From assembly GCA_017163975.1 (NCBI GenBank), contig JAFFSR010000249.1:8766001-8830000 (forward strand): DNA of 64,000 nt, in the 5' to 3' direction. Below the pieces are notes generated by a model that saw only the letters and a program-made list of their open reading frames with translations, did no database searches and was not told the DNA's origin. The DNA is from Anastatus disparis. Lineage: Eukaryota > Arthropoda > Insecta > Hymenoptera > Eupelmidae. Positions 32,633-44,237 of the stretch are shown here, in pieces (positions within the stretch are counted from its first letter, which is position 1; the number at the start of each line of letters is the position of its first letter). Made by a program: the position numbers and the translations under genes.

Positions 32633-33979
32633 ACTAGTGATCCCGTCAAAAGAACTCTACAGCGACTAAGCAGCCATTTTCTTATAACCGAAAATGTGAG
32701 AGATTCTCTCTATTTTTTTCACTCGTACATGGAGAGAAAACTTTTCGGTGCTTAGATGTCGTTTACATGTGGTCCCTTACGCTAACGCCGGGGAGCTGAC
32801 TTGATAACGTCGAATGCGTGCATTACTAATTATTTGCGCTTGTGCACTGGGGAACTTTTGTGTACATCAGTCGTCAACCGCTAGAGGTCTTTTATGAGCC
32901 CGTAGAAGTCGATATGATTGCACAAGACGCCTCTTTTTTTTAAATATAAATTCGTATCGCGCTTGGGATTAAGGAGAGAATTTTTCTCGGGCTGCTCCCC
33001 ATATAAACTAGGAGAGAAACGTTTTTCCTTCCTTTCCGACCGATTGTCCACAAAATGACTCTGCACCCTGTGCAGTCGAAACACATTACCAAGAACTATC
33101 TTATGTTGGTAAATCAGATTCTGTTTCCGAGCCCCGTATTAGAACACACGAGGTAATGACATGGACGAACTGTCACTCGGCGGGGGGAGTGATCGTAGCG
33201 TTAGCACATCAGCGATAGGTCATCAAATGAAAATGCACTTCCAGATGTAATTCAATGTAGTCAAATTATTAGTGCACCGAAATGCGTGGAAACTTAAGAG
33301 ATTCCCATCCCTAATCAAGACAACCCATCTTCCTCTATCATCCATCCACAGCGAACTCCCTCTGTACCCAAAAAGAAAAAATTTATCCTCATATCCTAAA
33401 AAAAAAAAAATTAATTTCATTTCAGTAGAGAATAGGAAAGTAGATAAGAAAGTTAGATTTTAAGATCAAGTTTCGGTTAAATATGTATGTAAAGCCTCGC
33501 ACTCACCTTCAAAATTATACAAAAAATGTAGGCTAAATACCGCTGGAGAATTCGAGGATATTAAATATCTCCTTGCGAAATATTCAAGTATAACTAACCC
33601 AAACGTTCTTTCATCTATTCTCTAGCTTATTTTACTAACATTTTTGTAAATACGCCTCAGTTAATTATTATTAGGTTTACTTTTTGTTATTTCCCTTTAT
33701 TTTTTTGTATTTTTACTCTTTTTCTTTCTATTTTTTCATATAATTTTTTTTAATACATAGTGTCACATTCTTGCAATAAATTATGTTCTAGTTAATGTAT
33801 TTCTTCAACATAAAGTAAACTCATACATGTAAACTTTTTAACAGTCAAGTGCACTACTTTAAATCTTGATTAGTTAATCATAATATTAACATTGCACTTT
33901 GTATACTCAACTTCTTATCTTTGATTCATGCTTCTTAGCATACGCCAAATGAGCAATTCGAATTATAATAAATTGATTC
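32633..33979. other. Possible retroelement leader, then AT-rich DNA; no gene called
   Basis: 32633-33230 is GC-balanced and unique in the window. It may be leader or gag remnant of the element whose LTR precedes it, but I see no conserved protein motif. Short frames at 32881-33084 (minus) and 33272-33463 (+) are not recognisable. 33480-33979 is AT-rich with nothing visible. Confidence 0.4.
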
Positions 33980-34492
33980 CCTGGTAGAAAATGGAACGCT
34001 TTTTTTTACCATTTTATGGCCATTGTTTTGAAATAAAGAGCTGAAAATGAGCATTTTTATGGCCATTATTTTAACCAATATAAAAAGTTTTTTTTACCTA
34101 TATACCACTAACGTGTTACATGCATTTTCGAAGATTAAAATGTGAATCTTAGAAACAGAAAAAATACTCATAATCAAATCTCTATAATTATTTGTGTTTA
34201 AGATGATTTATTTTTTAATTTTTTTGTATTCATTAAACATATTTTATAATTTAAACGCGAATGAAAAGATGTATTGGATTTATAGGTTAAATTATTTCTA
34301 GGTACTTAAAATGCCCACTTTATGGATAACATATTTCTATTAGGATTTTTTGTCTATACAAAAAATGAATGCTCTGCAGATTCGGCAAAAATTGACTATT
34401 TATTAGCTGATGTTGATATGACAAAATATTACTATTAATAATGCTCATAAATTGTATTATACACCATTTTTTATGTTAACATTTCTACCAGG
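33980..34492. mobile_element. Possible MITE with CCTGGTAGAAA termini
   Basis: CCTGGTAGAAAATG at 33980 is matched by CATTTCTACCAGG ending at 34492. The interior is AT-rich and non-coding. No target duplication could be fixed, so the call rests on the 11-13 bp inverted ends alone. Confidence 0.4.
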
Positions 34493-34574
34493 TTAATGTA
34501 ATAAGTAATAATTATTTTTACAAGTTGAAAAAACTGCAATACATCAACCACTCTTGTAAATAAATCATAATTAA

Positions 34575-35995
34575 CAGGGGGCCGAACTATCTGTCTTTGT
34601 CTAATAACCAGGGCCGGACTAACGCATAGGCAGCATAGGCAGCTACCTATGGGCCCCCACCATGAGAAGCGTTGGAAAAAATTGTTATTAATTTATTTTT
34701 AATTATTTTTAAGTTTATCTTGAAAAATACAAAAAAAAAAATTAAATTAAAAAAATATTTTTTAAAAACGCCCGCTAAAGTATAAAAGGGTTATACCCCA
34801 TATGGAAATGATTTTTGTGAGAGATTGTGTAAAAATGTGAATAACTGTTAATAATTGTAATAAACTTGCGGAATTGAGACATTAATAAGAATTAATAAGA
34901 GTAAAAAACAGTTAATAACAGTTAATAATAGTTAATAATAGTTATGAACGCTTAATAAAAATTATTAACTGAAAGTAATGTTTATTAATAGTTATTTATA
35001 GTTATTCACATTCATACACATTTATACACATTTATTAACAGTTGCCCACATTTTCCAAAATTTTTGAATTGTGAATAATTTATTATTATTTATACTTATT
35101 TATAGTTATTTATATTTATTTGCAATTAGTTACAGTGAATTATAGTTATTAACACTTTCTTATAGATATTAACAGTTTTTCACATTTATCGACAGTTATT
35201 AACATTTTTTCACATTTACAAAATTTTTCGCGTCTATATAAAAAAAAACGATTATACGTGTGAAAATTTTTGAAAGAATGAAAAAGTGTTACTAATTGAT
35301 AATAAATGTGAATAAATATGAATAAATGTGAAAAATTACGAATATTTGTAAATAACTATAAATAACAGTAAATTATTATTATTTACAGTTAATCATTATT
35401 ATTATCTATTCGTAACAATTATTAACTGTTATCAACTATTATTTACTGTTATTAATGTCTCAATTGCGGTAGTTTATTATAGTTATTAACAGTTATTCAC
35501 ATTTTTTCACATTTATACACAGTTATTAGTAGTTATTCACAGAAATTATTTCCATATGGGTTGTTTTAAAAAATTTTTCGTTTCCTTACATAGGCCCTCA
35601 CCAAGTTCTGCCTACCTCAAAAGAGGACGTTAGTCCGCCACTGCTAATAACATTTTCCATCATTTATATAAACACCATCCATTGTAGCGAGAAAAAAATA
35701 GTAGCCCCCGCTAGATATTAGTATAAGTAAATTTTGTAACAACAATAAAATTATTTTATCGCGTAGTTTTTTAATAATATGAGACCTACCAAAAAAGATA
35801 GGTTATATTCTAGTTTGTTAGTAGGTCTCGTATTATTCAAAAACTACGCGATAAAATCATTTTCTTGTTATTGCAAAATTTACTTATTATACTAATATCT
35901 AGAGGGGGCTACTATTTTTTTCTCGCTACAACGGATGGTGTTTATATAAATGATGAAAAACGCTATTAGACAAAGACAGATAGTTCGGCCTCCTC
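34575..35995. mobile_element. TTAA-flanked palindromic MITE, interrupted by hAT MITE
   Basis: Ends (C/G)AG(G)GGGCCGAACTATCTGT are inverted and flanked by TTAA (34571-34574, 35996-35999). Without the nested insertion it is about 378 bp and nearly a perfect hairpin; the arms contain AGTAGCCCCCGCTAGATATT and a centre near GATAGGTTATATTC. A second copy lies at 51427-51735. Confidence 0.85.
34609..35643. mobile_element. hAT-type MITE, 1035 bp, nested
   Basis: Termini CAGGGCCGGACTAACG and CGTTAGTCCGCCACTG are inverted; the 8-bp sequence CTAATAAC is duplicated at 34601-34608 and 35644-35651, the hallmark of hAT. The interior is an inverted, AT-rich array of GTTAATAATA/TATTAACTATT-like short units with no coding sequence. 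Confidence 0.9.
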
Positions 35996-36005
35996 TTAAG
36001 TGAGT

Positions 36006-36094
36006 TGTACACTGAACGGACACTGATTCGCAACCCCATGTTCGTGCCTTTTGAATATACATGGGGTCGCGAATCAGTGTCCGTCCAGTGTACA
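36006..36094. repeat. Short near-perfect hairpin (~35-bp stem)
   Basis: TGTACACTGAACGGACACTG at 36006 pairs with CAGTGTCCGTCCAGTGTACA ending at 36094; the stem continues through TTCGC..CCCCATG and the loop is ~20 bases. It lies 10 bp outside the MITE at 34575-35995. Probably a tiny MITE; a small-RNA hairpin is possible. Confidence 0.75.
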
Positions 36095-36099
36095 TATAA

Positions 36100-37074
36100 A
36101 CTTGCAATTTTATAGTGCATTTGATTGCTATAACTAGCGCGCAAACTTCTGCGACTTTGTGAATTTCTTGTAATATTCCATAGCAAACATAATACTTGTA
36201 CATAATAACGCTCACACCTTAAAGTAAAGCACTACAAGTGCACAATATGTAAATATATCCTAGTACGCTGATACAATTTGTAACAAGTACTAATTTTTGT
36301 GTGTAGCGAAATCTTATTAAAAATTTCCTTTTCACTGCATTCTTAAATGAATGAATATATTAATAGCGGTAAATAGCTAATAAATATTAACAGTTTTCAT
36401 TATAATAAAGTATTTTTTTTGCAAAAACTACATGTAAATCTCAAAGGATTTCTAATTAAATAGACAATAAACATTAACGGGATGTCGGAGCTGCTGGACA
36501 CAATTTTTGCTTTTATTGTTTTATTAATATTTTTCTAAATTTGTAATTTAAACATTTGTAATGACTTGCTCGCACTAAAGCTATATTAATTCAATAATTT
36601 TTGTTAAAACAAAAATTTATTTGGACTTGTTATTTTTTTATGAGCTTGGAATGGAAATAAGATATCAAGCTCGATAAACCTAACCTCAAAATACTATATA
36701 CCGAAAAATCATTTATAAATTTTTATTTACAGTGTTTTGGTAAATTCTGTAAGTTGTCCGCACTCAAGTTTAATATTACAAATTTTGAAAGAACTCGATT
36801 CAACGTACCGTTTACTCGTGAACTTGAAATTGAAATATTAATGAATTATTTTAGAAGGTAGCGAGCTCCGTCATGCCCTTAACATTTCTTACTGTAATAA
36901 AACACTTTTTATAGAAACTATATGTTAATCTTAAAGAATTCCTAAATAATTGTACTTTAAATAATTAGGCTGAGATAATTGCGATATTGTAATGTTACTG
37001 AAAATTTTTATAAGACTTTTAATAAGAAATTTATTGTGATTCTTTTTTATTTATTGTTATTGCGATTTATAATT

Positions 37075-37121
<47 letters not shown>

Positions 37122-37238
37122 ATATATTACTGTTGTATTAAAAAGACTGACTCTAATTGTTAACCTATCTGTGATATGAAATATGCACTTTTTTGCGTGT
37201 TTATAAAATAAATAAAATCACCCATAGCAACATTTATT
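36100..37238. other. AT-rich, no gene seen; (TA)n at 37079-37113
   Basis: No motif-bearing frame. The only clear feature is a (TA)n tract of about 17 units. Confidence 0.6.
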
Positions 37239-38192
37239 TGTTGGAAGGGGGGGGGAGTGATGAGTCACATGTCTATGTATGTGTACAGCGCTGTAAGCGT
37301 ACCAATACACATTTCAGCGTATACTTGTGAACACCTCTGCACAGGCTTATAATCAAACGAGGACGAAGCAGCGCTTAAGCTGCTTGCTTGTATTCCAGTC
37401 TTACTCTGCTAGCCACTGCGCTTAGTCGCATTGGTTCTCTAATAAAGTCACACTTACTAGGAGAGTATCACATCTCCGGATCACGGATTTTGCTCTAACT
37501 TTGAGATAGGTTTTCAGATGTCAAAATATGGAAAAAGCCAGAGTTATAGACCCCAACGCTCAATATTTCTCTAGTTGCAGGCAATTAAAGAAAATCACTA
37601 AAAAAGTTATTAGATTTTTAAACGCTTATAATTCTTTAGCATCGATAGCTAGACGCTTGTAACTATTTTTAAACGAAAGCTACGTTCAAATCCTTTCAAA
37701 AAAGCACCTATAGCATATCAAAATATTATTTTTTCCCAAAGTTACAGCGTCATGAAAATTGTACTACATTTTAACATTTATCATTAATTAATATTTTTAA
37801 AAGGAAATTCAGCTCAAATTCTTATAACGCTGTGACTTTGGGAAAAAATGATATTTTGATATGCTATAGGTGCTTTTTTGAAAGGATTTGAATGTAGCTT
37901 TCGTTTAAAAATAGTTACAAGCGTCTAGCTATCAATGCTAAAGAATTATAAGCGTTTAAAAATCTAGTAACTTTTTTAGTGATTTTCTTTAATTGCCTGC
38001 AACTAGAGAAATATTGAGCGTTGGGGTCTATAACTCTGGCTTTTTCCATATTTTGACATCTGAAAACCTATCTTAAAGTTAGAGCAAAATCCGTGATCCG
38101 GAGATGTGATACTCTCCTAGTTAGCTTATATAGTTTTGACTTTTTTCAGATTCCATCCTTCTTCTATTAACACCTGTATCCTATGCGTTACA
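37239..38192 (+). repeat. LTR remnant B, interrupted by a palindromic insertion
   Basis: Matches LTR remnant A at 37280-37456 and 38121-38192 (TAGCCACTGCGCTTAGTCGC; CACCTGTATCCTATGCGTTACA). The match is split exactly by the element at 37457-38120. The start is less certain because the first ~40 bases differ. Confidence 0.75.
37457..38120. mobile_element. 664-bp palindromic MITE with TTA duplication
   Basis: Ends CTAGGAGAGTATCACATCTC and its exact complement; TTA flanks both sides (37454-37456, 38121-38123), and the uninterrupted LTR copy A shows the empty site. Arms of about 310 bp pair almost perfectly around a centre near 37785. The superfamily is not clear; a 3-bp TTA duplication occurs in PIF/Harbinger. 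Confidence 0.88.
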
Positions 38193-38668
38193 GTTTTAAT
38201 ATAGAGATATTTTTAAAATTTTTGGATAAAGAATAAAAAATTTGGTAAACTGTAATGTCGGTATTTAACATTCCCTTAATGAATAAAAGTAACTAATTAT
38301 TCTCAAATATGCATATTTGCAGATTTTTTAATATTCGAAATTTTACAACATTAAAATTTAAAATTGATGGCACAGGTCTCAAAATTTTTTGGTAGTACAT
38401 TTTGCATTTTTGAATATAATTCTACTTGAGGGAATTAGTTTTTTCGCATGTTCGTACATAAGTCGAATACTAGTTACATATTTGTTAGTAAAAGATTTAT
38501 TAATGCAACAAAGTTGAAATTGAAGTATTTAACTTGTATTTCATTTTACCCTTCATTAATTTTTTTTTGTGAGAGTCCTAGTTATTTGGTTATTCAAGTT
38601 CTTATAAATGTTTCTTTTTACCATATTTTCAGAAAAATATATATTTCTAAGATAGGCACAATTATAAT

Positions 38669-39008
38669 TGTTGTAATATGTAAATGTTGCGTCTCATATT
38701 TTTAAGCGTATCACCTTCCGTCGGTAAATGCGTACTCGACCATACATACGATTCAGCAAATCAGCTGAGAAAGAGAGGCTCTAGTCGAGCTTAAGCAGTC
38801 TGTTGAGCAGAGTCTAGCAAGTGCCATGTAGCGATAAAGACAAGCTCTTTACAATAGCATATGTAAAGTGAAGCTCAGCCATTTGTAACGCACTAGATTA
38901 ATAATTACTGTACTTAAAGATAATTAGAATATATATCAACCAGTTTAATATTATAAAGAAAAGTGTTTTCCTTTCCGATCCCGGAACACAAAACCTCTAT
39001 TCCCAACA
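38669..39008 (+). repeat. 5' LTR of copia element
   Basis: TGTTGTAATATG...TTCCCAACA. Contains AAATTCAGC-type no obvious TATA box; the following TGGCAGCAGTCCGTGG begins with the TGG expected of a primer-binding site, though I cannot name the tRNA. Confidence 0.93.
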
Positions 39009-39651
39009 TGGCAGCAGTCCGTGGTTGAAGGTATGCAAATAAAATAACGTGGTTTGAAAGAAAAAATAAGAAAACGTGTTTTAGAAGAAAAAAGAAGAAA
39101 TCGTGGTTAAAAAGAAAAATTAAGAAAACGTTGTTTAAAAGAAAAAATAAAAAAAAACGTGGTTAAGTAAAAACAAGAAAACGTGGTTGATGAAATAGAA
39201 AAAACGTGGTTATTGAAGCAAAAACGTGGTTGATTATTTAAATCAAAAAGATAACTAAAAGGCAAAAGTAAAGTAAAAAATATATAGAAAAGTGAAAAGG
39301 AAAAATGATTGTTAATCAATAAAAAGAAAAAAGAAGAAAATTAAGCAGAAAATACGTTCGATGCTAACGGATTAAAAATTAAAGCCACGTGGTCGCAAAA
39401 CGTAAGGTTAGAAGAAAATTATTTTGAGGTTAGAACAGAGCACGTGTTGAAAGATAAAAGGAAAGAAAAAGAAAACAAGTGAATAAAAGGTAAAGAATAA
39501 TAAATAATAAGAAGAAGATAGTGAATAATAATTTTGAAAAAATAGACTGTACGAGAAAATTGAAAAAGTGACAAAATAAAAAAGATTAAAAACGCGAATT
39601 CACTAAGGAAATTAATAAGTGAATTTAATAAGATAATTAAAAGAAAGTTTA
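39009..39651 (+). other. Copia leader with repeated ACGTGGTT motif
   Basis: Purine-rich 640-bp leader. The motif (A)ACGTGGTT or a one-base variant occurs about eight times between 39013 and 39235 at 20-35 bp spacing, within AAGAAAAA-rich filler. Confidence 0.8.
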
Positions 39652-40569
39652 ATGAAACAGACAAAAGCTGAAAATATAGTGCTCATTAAAGAAGAAAGAA
39701 ATCGTTTAAGAAAAGTTTTCCTCAAAGAACTGAAAAAAGGGTTAAGTGCAGTAAAAGAAATTGATAAAAATATAAAATTAGAAAAAAAAAGAGAAATGGC
39801 TAAGCAAGTAAAAATTGATGATGTTTATATTCCCATTTTTGATGGATGCAATTATTCAAGCTGGGAATTCAGATTACTGAATATTTTAGAATATAAAAAA
39901 TGTAAAGAGCAAGCAATAAGAGTATTAACTGAAGCAGATAGTCAAGATGTTTGGAAGAAAGCAGATTTAAAAGCTAAAAATATACTGATAAGCTCAATAT
40001 CAGATAAGCAGTTAGAGTACATTAAAGAATGTAAAACAACATATGAAATGATGAGAAAGCTAGACAGCATGTACTCAACAAAATCTACAGCTCTACAGAT
40101 AATATGTAGAAGTAAATTAGAAGATGTAAAATTGAAGAATTATGACAAAGTTGAAGATTTTTCTGTAGATTGTGAACAAGCCTGTAACAAGTTTAAAGCA
40201 GCTGGTGGAACTTTGAACGAGCAAGAAAAGATAAGATATATAATAAAAGCACTGCCACCCAGTTACAGTTTTATTGGTGATTTTATAGATGTCATACCAG
40301 AAGAGCAAAGGACAGTAGAATATGTAAAGTCCAAAATTCAAGAGAAAAATATGACAAGACCTGAAAGTGAAAGTAAAAGAAATGTCAGCACTTTCAGCAT
40401 AAAAACAAAAGGTCAATGTTTTAATTGTGGGAAAGAAGGCCACAACAAGAAAGATTGTTGGAGAGCACCACAATATAACCAAGGCAGAGGAACGTATACC
40501 AATCAAGGTAGAGGAGCCTATTACAACAGAGGTCGTGGTCAACGAGGATTTCAACGAGCATCTCCATGA
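39652..40569 (+). CDS. gag: Copia Gag with CCHC zinc knuckle
   Basis: 305 codons. Residues ~55-90 contain IPIFDGCNYSSWEFRLLNIL, the hallmark of copia-type Gag; helices typical of the family follow. CFNCGKEGHNKKDC near residue 259 is a CCHC knuckle for RNA binding, followed by an RG-rich tail (NQGRGTYTNQGRGAYYNRGR). It ends at TGA 40567-40569, yet the same frame continues with an RG/QG-rich sequence to ~40636, which suggests the TGA may be a mutation. Pol is in the next frame and overlaps. Confidence 0.9.
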   Translation: MKQTKAENIVLIKEERNRLRKVFLKELKKGLSAVKEIDKNIKLEKKREMAKQVKIDDVYIPIFDGCNYSSWEFRLLNILEYKKCKEQAIRVLTEADSQDVWKKADLKAKNILISSISDKQLEYIKECKTTYEMMRKLDSMYSTKSTALQIICRSKLEDVKLKNYDKVEDFSVDCEQACNKFKAAGGTLNEQEKIRYIIKALPPSYSFIGDFIDVIPEEQRTVEYVKSKIQEKNMTRPESESKRNVSTFSIKTKGQCFNCGKEGHNKKDCWRAPQYNQGRGTYTNQGRGAYYNRGRGQRGFQRASP

Positions 40570-43500
40570 TCAAATTCAAGGGGGTATTCACAACAAGGCT
40601 ATGGACAGAACAGATCAAGTCAGCCAAGAATCTTCTAGTCAACGTAACGACAACCGCAATGCAGAATCATGGGTAACGATGGTAAACCATAATGAGGTAA
40701 AAGAAACAGAAATTAATGAAAGTAAAAATGAAATAAACTGGCTTTTAGATAGTGGTTGTACTGACCATATAGTTAATAATGATAGTTATTTTGAAAAATT
40801 TATTGTATTAAAAGAACCAGTTAATGTAAAATTGCCAGATGGAAAAATATTAAAAGCTACTAAAATAGGTAACATTATAACGTATTTTAAAACTTATTAT
40901 TATGAAAAGAAAGTTGATCTTAAAAATGTCTATTATGTAAAAGAATTAAGTAGAAATTTGTTAAGTTTTTCTAAAATAACTGTAAATAACACAATTGTAT
41001 CGAGAAATCAAATCGCAAAAATTTATAATAAAAATAGAGAATTAGTAACTGCAGCAGAAAAAATGAATAATTTGTATTTAATGAAAAGTTTTATTGATGA
41101 CTATAAAGGTAAAAATATTTATGCATATACGGTAAAATTAACAGAAAAAGAAAAATGGCACAGAGCATTAGGTCATGTAAATTTTCAATATTTAAATAAA
41201 TTAGTTAATGAAAAATTATTGAATGGTTTACCAGATAAATTAGAAAATAACAATATGAAATGTGCAAACTGTATTCAAAGTAAAATGGCTAATGTACCGT
41301 TTGAAAATAAGAAAACTAGATCTACTGAAACTTTAGAATTAATTCATACAGATTTAAATGGTCCACACAGCACAGCTGGTTATGGTGGAGAAAGATATTT
41401 TTTAACGTTTATAGACGATTATAGTAAATGTAGTAGAGTTTATTGTATTAAAAGTAAATCTGAAACAGCAGGATGTTTTATAGAATACGTAAATTTAGTT
41501 GAAAATCAATTTAATAAAAGAGTAAAAAAGCTACAATGTGATAATGGTAAAGAGTATTTAAATCAAGAAATTTATAAATTCATTAAATATAAAGGAATTG
41601 AATTATTACCTTGTCCACCCTACGTCCATGAATTAAATGGAGTAGCGGAAAGATTTAATAGATCAGCAATGGATATAGGCAGATGTTTAGTAAGAGAAGC
41701 CAAGATACCTATAAGGTATTGGCCAAAAGTAATGAAAACAGTTTCTTATTTAAAAAACCTTACAATAGCCAATACACATGAAAATGAAACTCCATACGAA
41801 ATACTTTTAAAATCAAAACCTGATGTAAAACATTTGAAAATATATGGAAGCAAAGTTTTTGTAAGGGTACCAGAAGTATAAATAAAAAGTAAATGGGACG
41901 ATAAAGCTAAATTAGGTATACTTGTAGGTTATACACACAATGGTTATAGAGTTTTAATTGATAATAAAGTCATAAATGCCAGACATGTTAAAGTAATTGA
42001 AGAAGATACAGAATTAATTTGTACTGAACAAAATGATGAAAATTACATTGAATTAAATTTAGAAAATCAAAATAGTCAAAGTAAAACTGATTCTGAAAAT
42101 GAAAATGATAATGAAACAAATGATAATGAAAATTATGATAGTGAAAATTCAAATTCTAATAGTAAAATAAATAATGATTCTGGCAAAGTAAATAAAAGAT
42201 TTAAAAAACAAAAAGATAATTTAGAAGTTGAAAGAACCTCAACGAGAAAGAAAAGTCCTATAGAAAGATATGGTAACCTAATAACGCATTATGTATATAT
42301 AAACTATGTAAACGCTAATGTACCGAATACATTCGAGGAGGCGATAAACTCCACAGAAAGTAAAGAATAACAAAATGCTATGAATTCTGAAATTAATAGT
42401 TTAAACAAAAATAAAACATGGACTATTGTAGATAAACCAAAAGATAAGAAAATAATTGATGTTAAATGGATATTTAAAAGAAAAGGGGATAATTCTTATA
42501 AAGCTAGATTAGTAGCAAAAGGCTTTCAGCAAAAAGAATATTTAGAAAATGTATACTCTCCAGTAGGAAAAATGCAAACTTTAAAAATTTTGTTCAGCTA
42601 TTGTTGTGTAAATAATTTAGATATAGAACAAATGGACGTTGAGACAGCATTTCTCAATGGTACGGTAAAATCAGAAGTTTATATTTATGAACCAAAAGGC
42701 TATGAAACTGGAGAAAATAAAGTATGTAAACTCCAAAAGGCACTCTATGGTCTTAGAGAAAGTCCACGAGCATGGTATGAAACATTTAACTATGTTGAAA
42801 AATTAAATTTTGTTAGAAGCAATCATGACTATTGTTTATAAGTAAATAACACAAGCAATGATCCTATATATATGCTGGTATTTGTAGATGATATTTTAAT
42901 TTGCTGTAAAGATAAAAATAAGATCAAGGATATAAAAACAAAATTAATGCAAAGATTTGCAATGAAAGATTTAGGTAAAATAACAGGATATATTGGAATT
43001 GATATTAATCATGATAAAGAAAAAGGTATAATGACTTTAAGTCAACAAAAATATATTGAATCATTGGCTGTGAAATATCATTTAGAAAATGCAAAGCTCT
43101 ATGAAACTCCGATAGAGACAAGTTTAAAACTTGAACAAGCAACTGAAATAGATGAAAGAATTAGTTATAGAAATTTAATAGACGAACTTTTATACATTAG
43201 TACAGGAACAAAACTTGACATATCATACAGTGTTAATTATTTAAGTAGATATCAAAGTTGCTACAACGAAACCCATTTTAAGTATGCTTTAAGAATACTG
43301 AAATATTTATATAAAACTAAAGACTTAAAATTAACTTATTATAATAACATAAACAAAGAAAATTTAGATTGTATGGTCGATTCAGATTACGCAGGTGATA
43401 ATATTGAGAGGAAATCCACAACAGGATTCGTAATTAGAGTATTTGGTAATGTAGTTTATTGGAAAACACATAAACAGAAAACTGTAACAAAAAATTCAAC

Positions 43501-43828
43501 TTTCGCTGAATACATTGCTATGTCAGAAGCGGTGACAGAAATATTATTTATAAAAGATTTGTTAAATGATGCATTTAAATTTAATATAGATAGACCAATT
43601 AAAATTTATGAAGATAATTCTGGTGCAATAGCTATAAGTAAATTTGGTAATCTTACGAAAAATTCAAAGCACATTGAAGTGCAATATCATTATATTAATG
43701 AAAATTATGAAGACGGTGTAATAGATATTTTAAAAATTGAAACTGATAAAAATATAGCTGATATACTAACTAAAGGTCTATGCAAAGAAAAATTTGTTAA
43801 AAATAGAAAAGAATTAAGATTAATTTAA
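40427..43828 (+). pseudogene. pol: Copia Pol (PR-IN-RT-RNaseH) with three stops
   Basis: One frame throughout (frame 2), interrupted by TAA at 41879-41881, 42368-42370 and 42839-42841, with no frameshift. Domains: protease WLLDSGCTDHIV (~40739), GAG-pre-integrase WHRALGHVN with CANCIQSKM, integrase HTDLNGPH / CDNGKEY / ELNGVAERF (catalytic D, D, E all present), an Asn/Asp-rich linker, RT (WIFKRKGD..YKARLVAKGF, MDVETAFLNG, ALYGLRESPRAW, VFVDDIL) and RNase H (DSDYAGD, FAEYIA, EDNSGA, ADILTKGL). Pol is +1 relative to gag with an overlap of ~140 bp from the first ATG; whether expression used frameshifting or a single ancestral frame is unclear. Confidence 0.92.
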
Positions 43829-43892
43829 AAACACGTAAAAGCGAAATTGAATACAAAATAAAAGAAATGAAAGCCGCAAATTTAAGGAGGCG

Positions 43893-44232
43893 TGTTGTAA
43901 TATGTAAATGTTGCGTCTTATATTTTTAAGCGTATCACCTTCCGTCGGTAAATGCGTACTCGACCATACATACGATTCAGCAAATCAGCTGAGAAAAAGA
44001 GGCTCTAGTCGAGCTTAAGCAGTCTGTTGAGCAGAGTCTAGCAAGCGCCATGTAGCGATAAAGACAAGCTCTTTACAATAGCATATGTAAAGTGAAGCTC
44101 AGCCATTTGTAACGCACTAGATTAATAATTACTGTACTTAAAGATAATTAGAATATATATCAACCAATTTAATATTATAAAGAAAAGTGTTTTCCTTTCC
44201 GATCTCGGAACACAAAACCTCTATTCCCAACA
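43893..44232 (+). repeat. 3' LTR of copia element
   Basis: Same length as the 5' LTR; preceded by a purine-rich stretch (TTTAAGGAGGCG) that is the likely polypurine tract. Confidence 0.93.
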
Positions 44233-44237
44233 ATAAT

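Larger units (their letters stand above)
38669..44232 (+). mobile_element. Ty1/copia LTR retrotransposon, recently inserted
   Basis: 340-bp LTRs (38669-39008, 43893-44232) begin TGTTG and end CAACA and differ at about five positions, all transitions by eye. ATAAT is duplicated at 38664-38668 and 44233-44237. Order gag-protease-integrase-RT-RNase H is that of copia. pol has three in-frame TAA stops, so this copy is probably not autonomous. Confidence 0.95.

Noticed and set aside
33272..33463. 63-codon frame after LTR remnant A as a gag remnant
   Set aside because: No Gag motif or zinc knuckle is visible.
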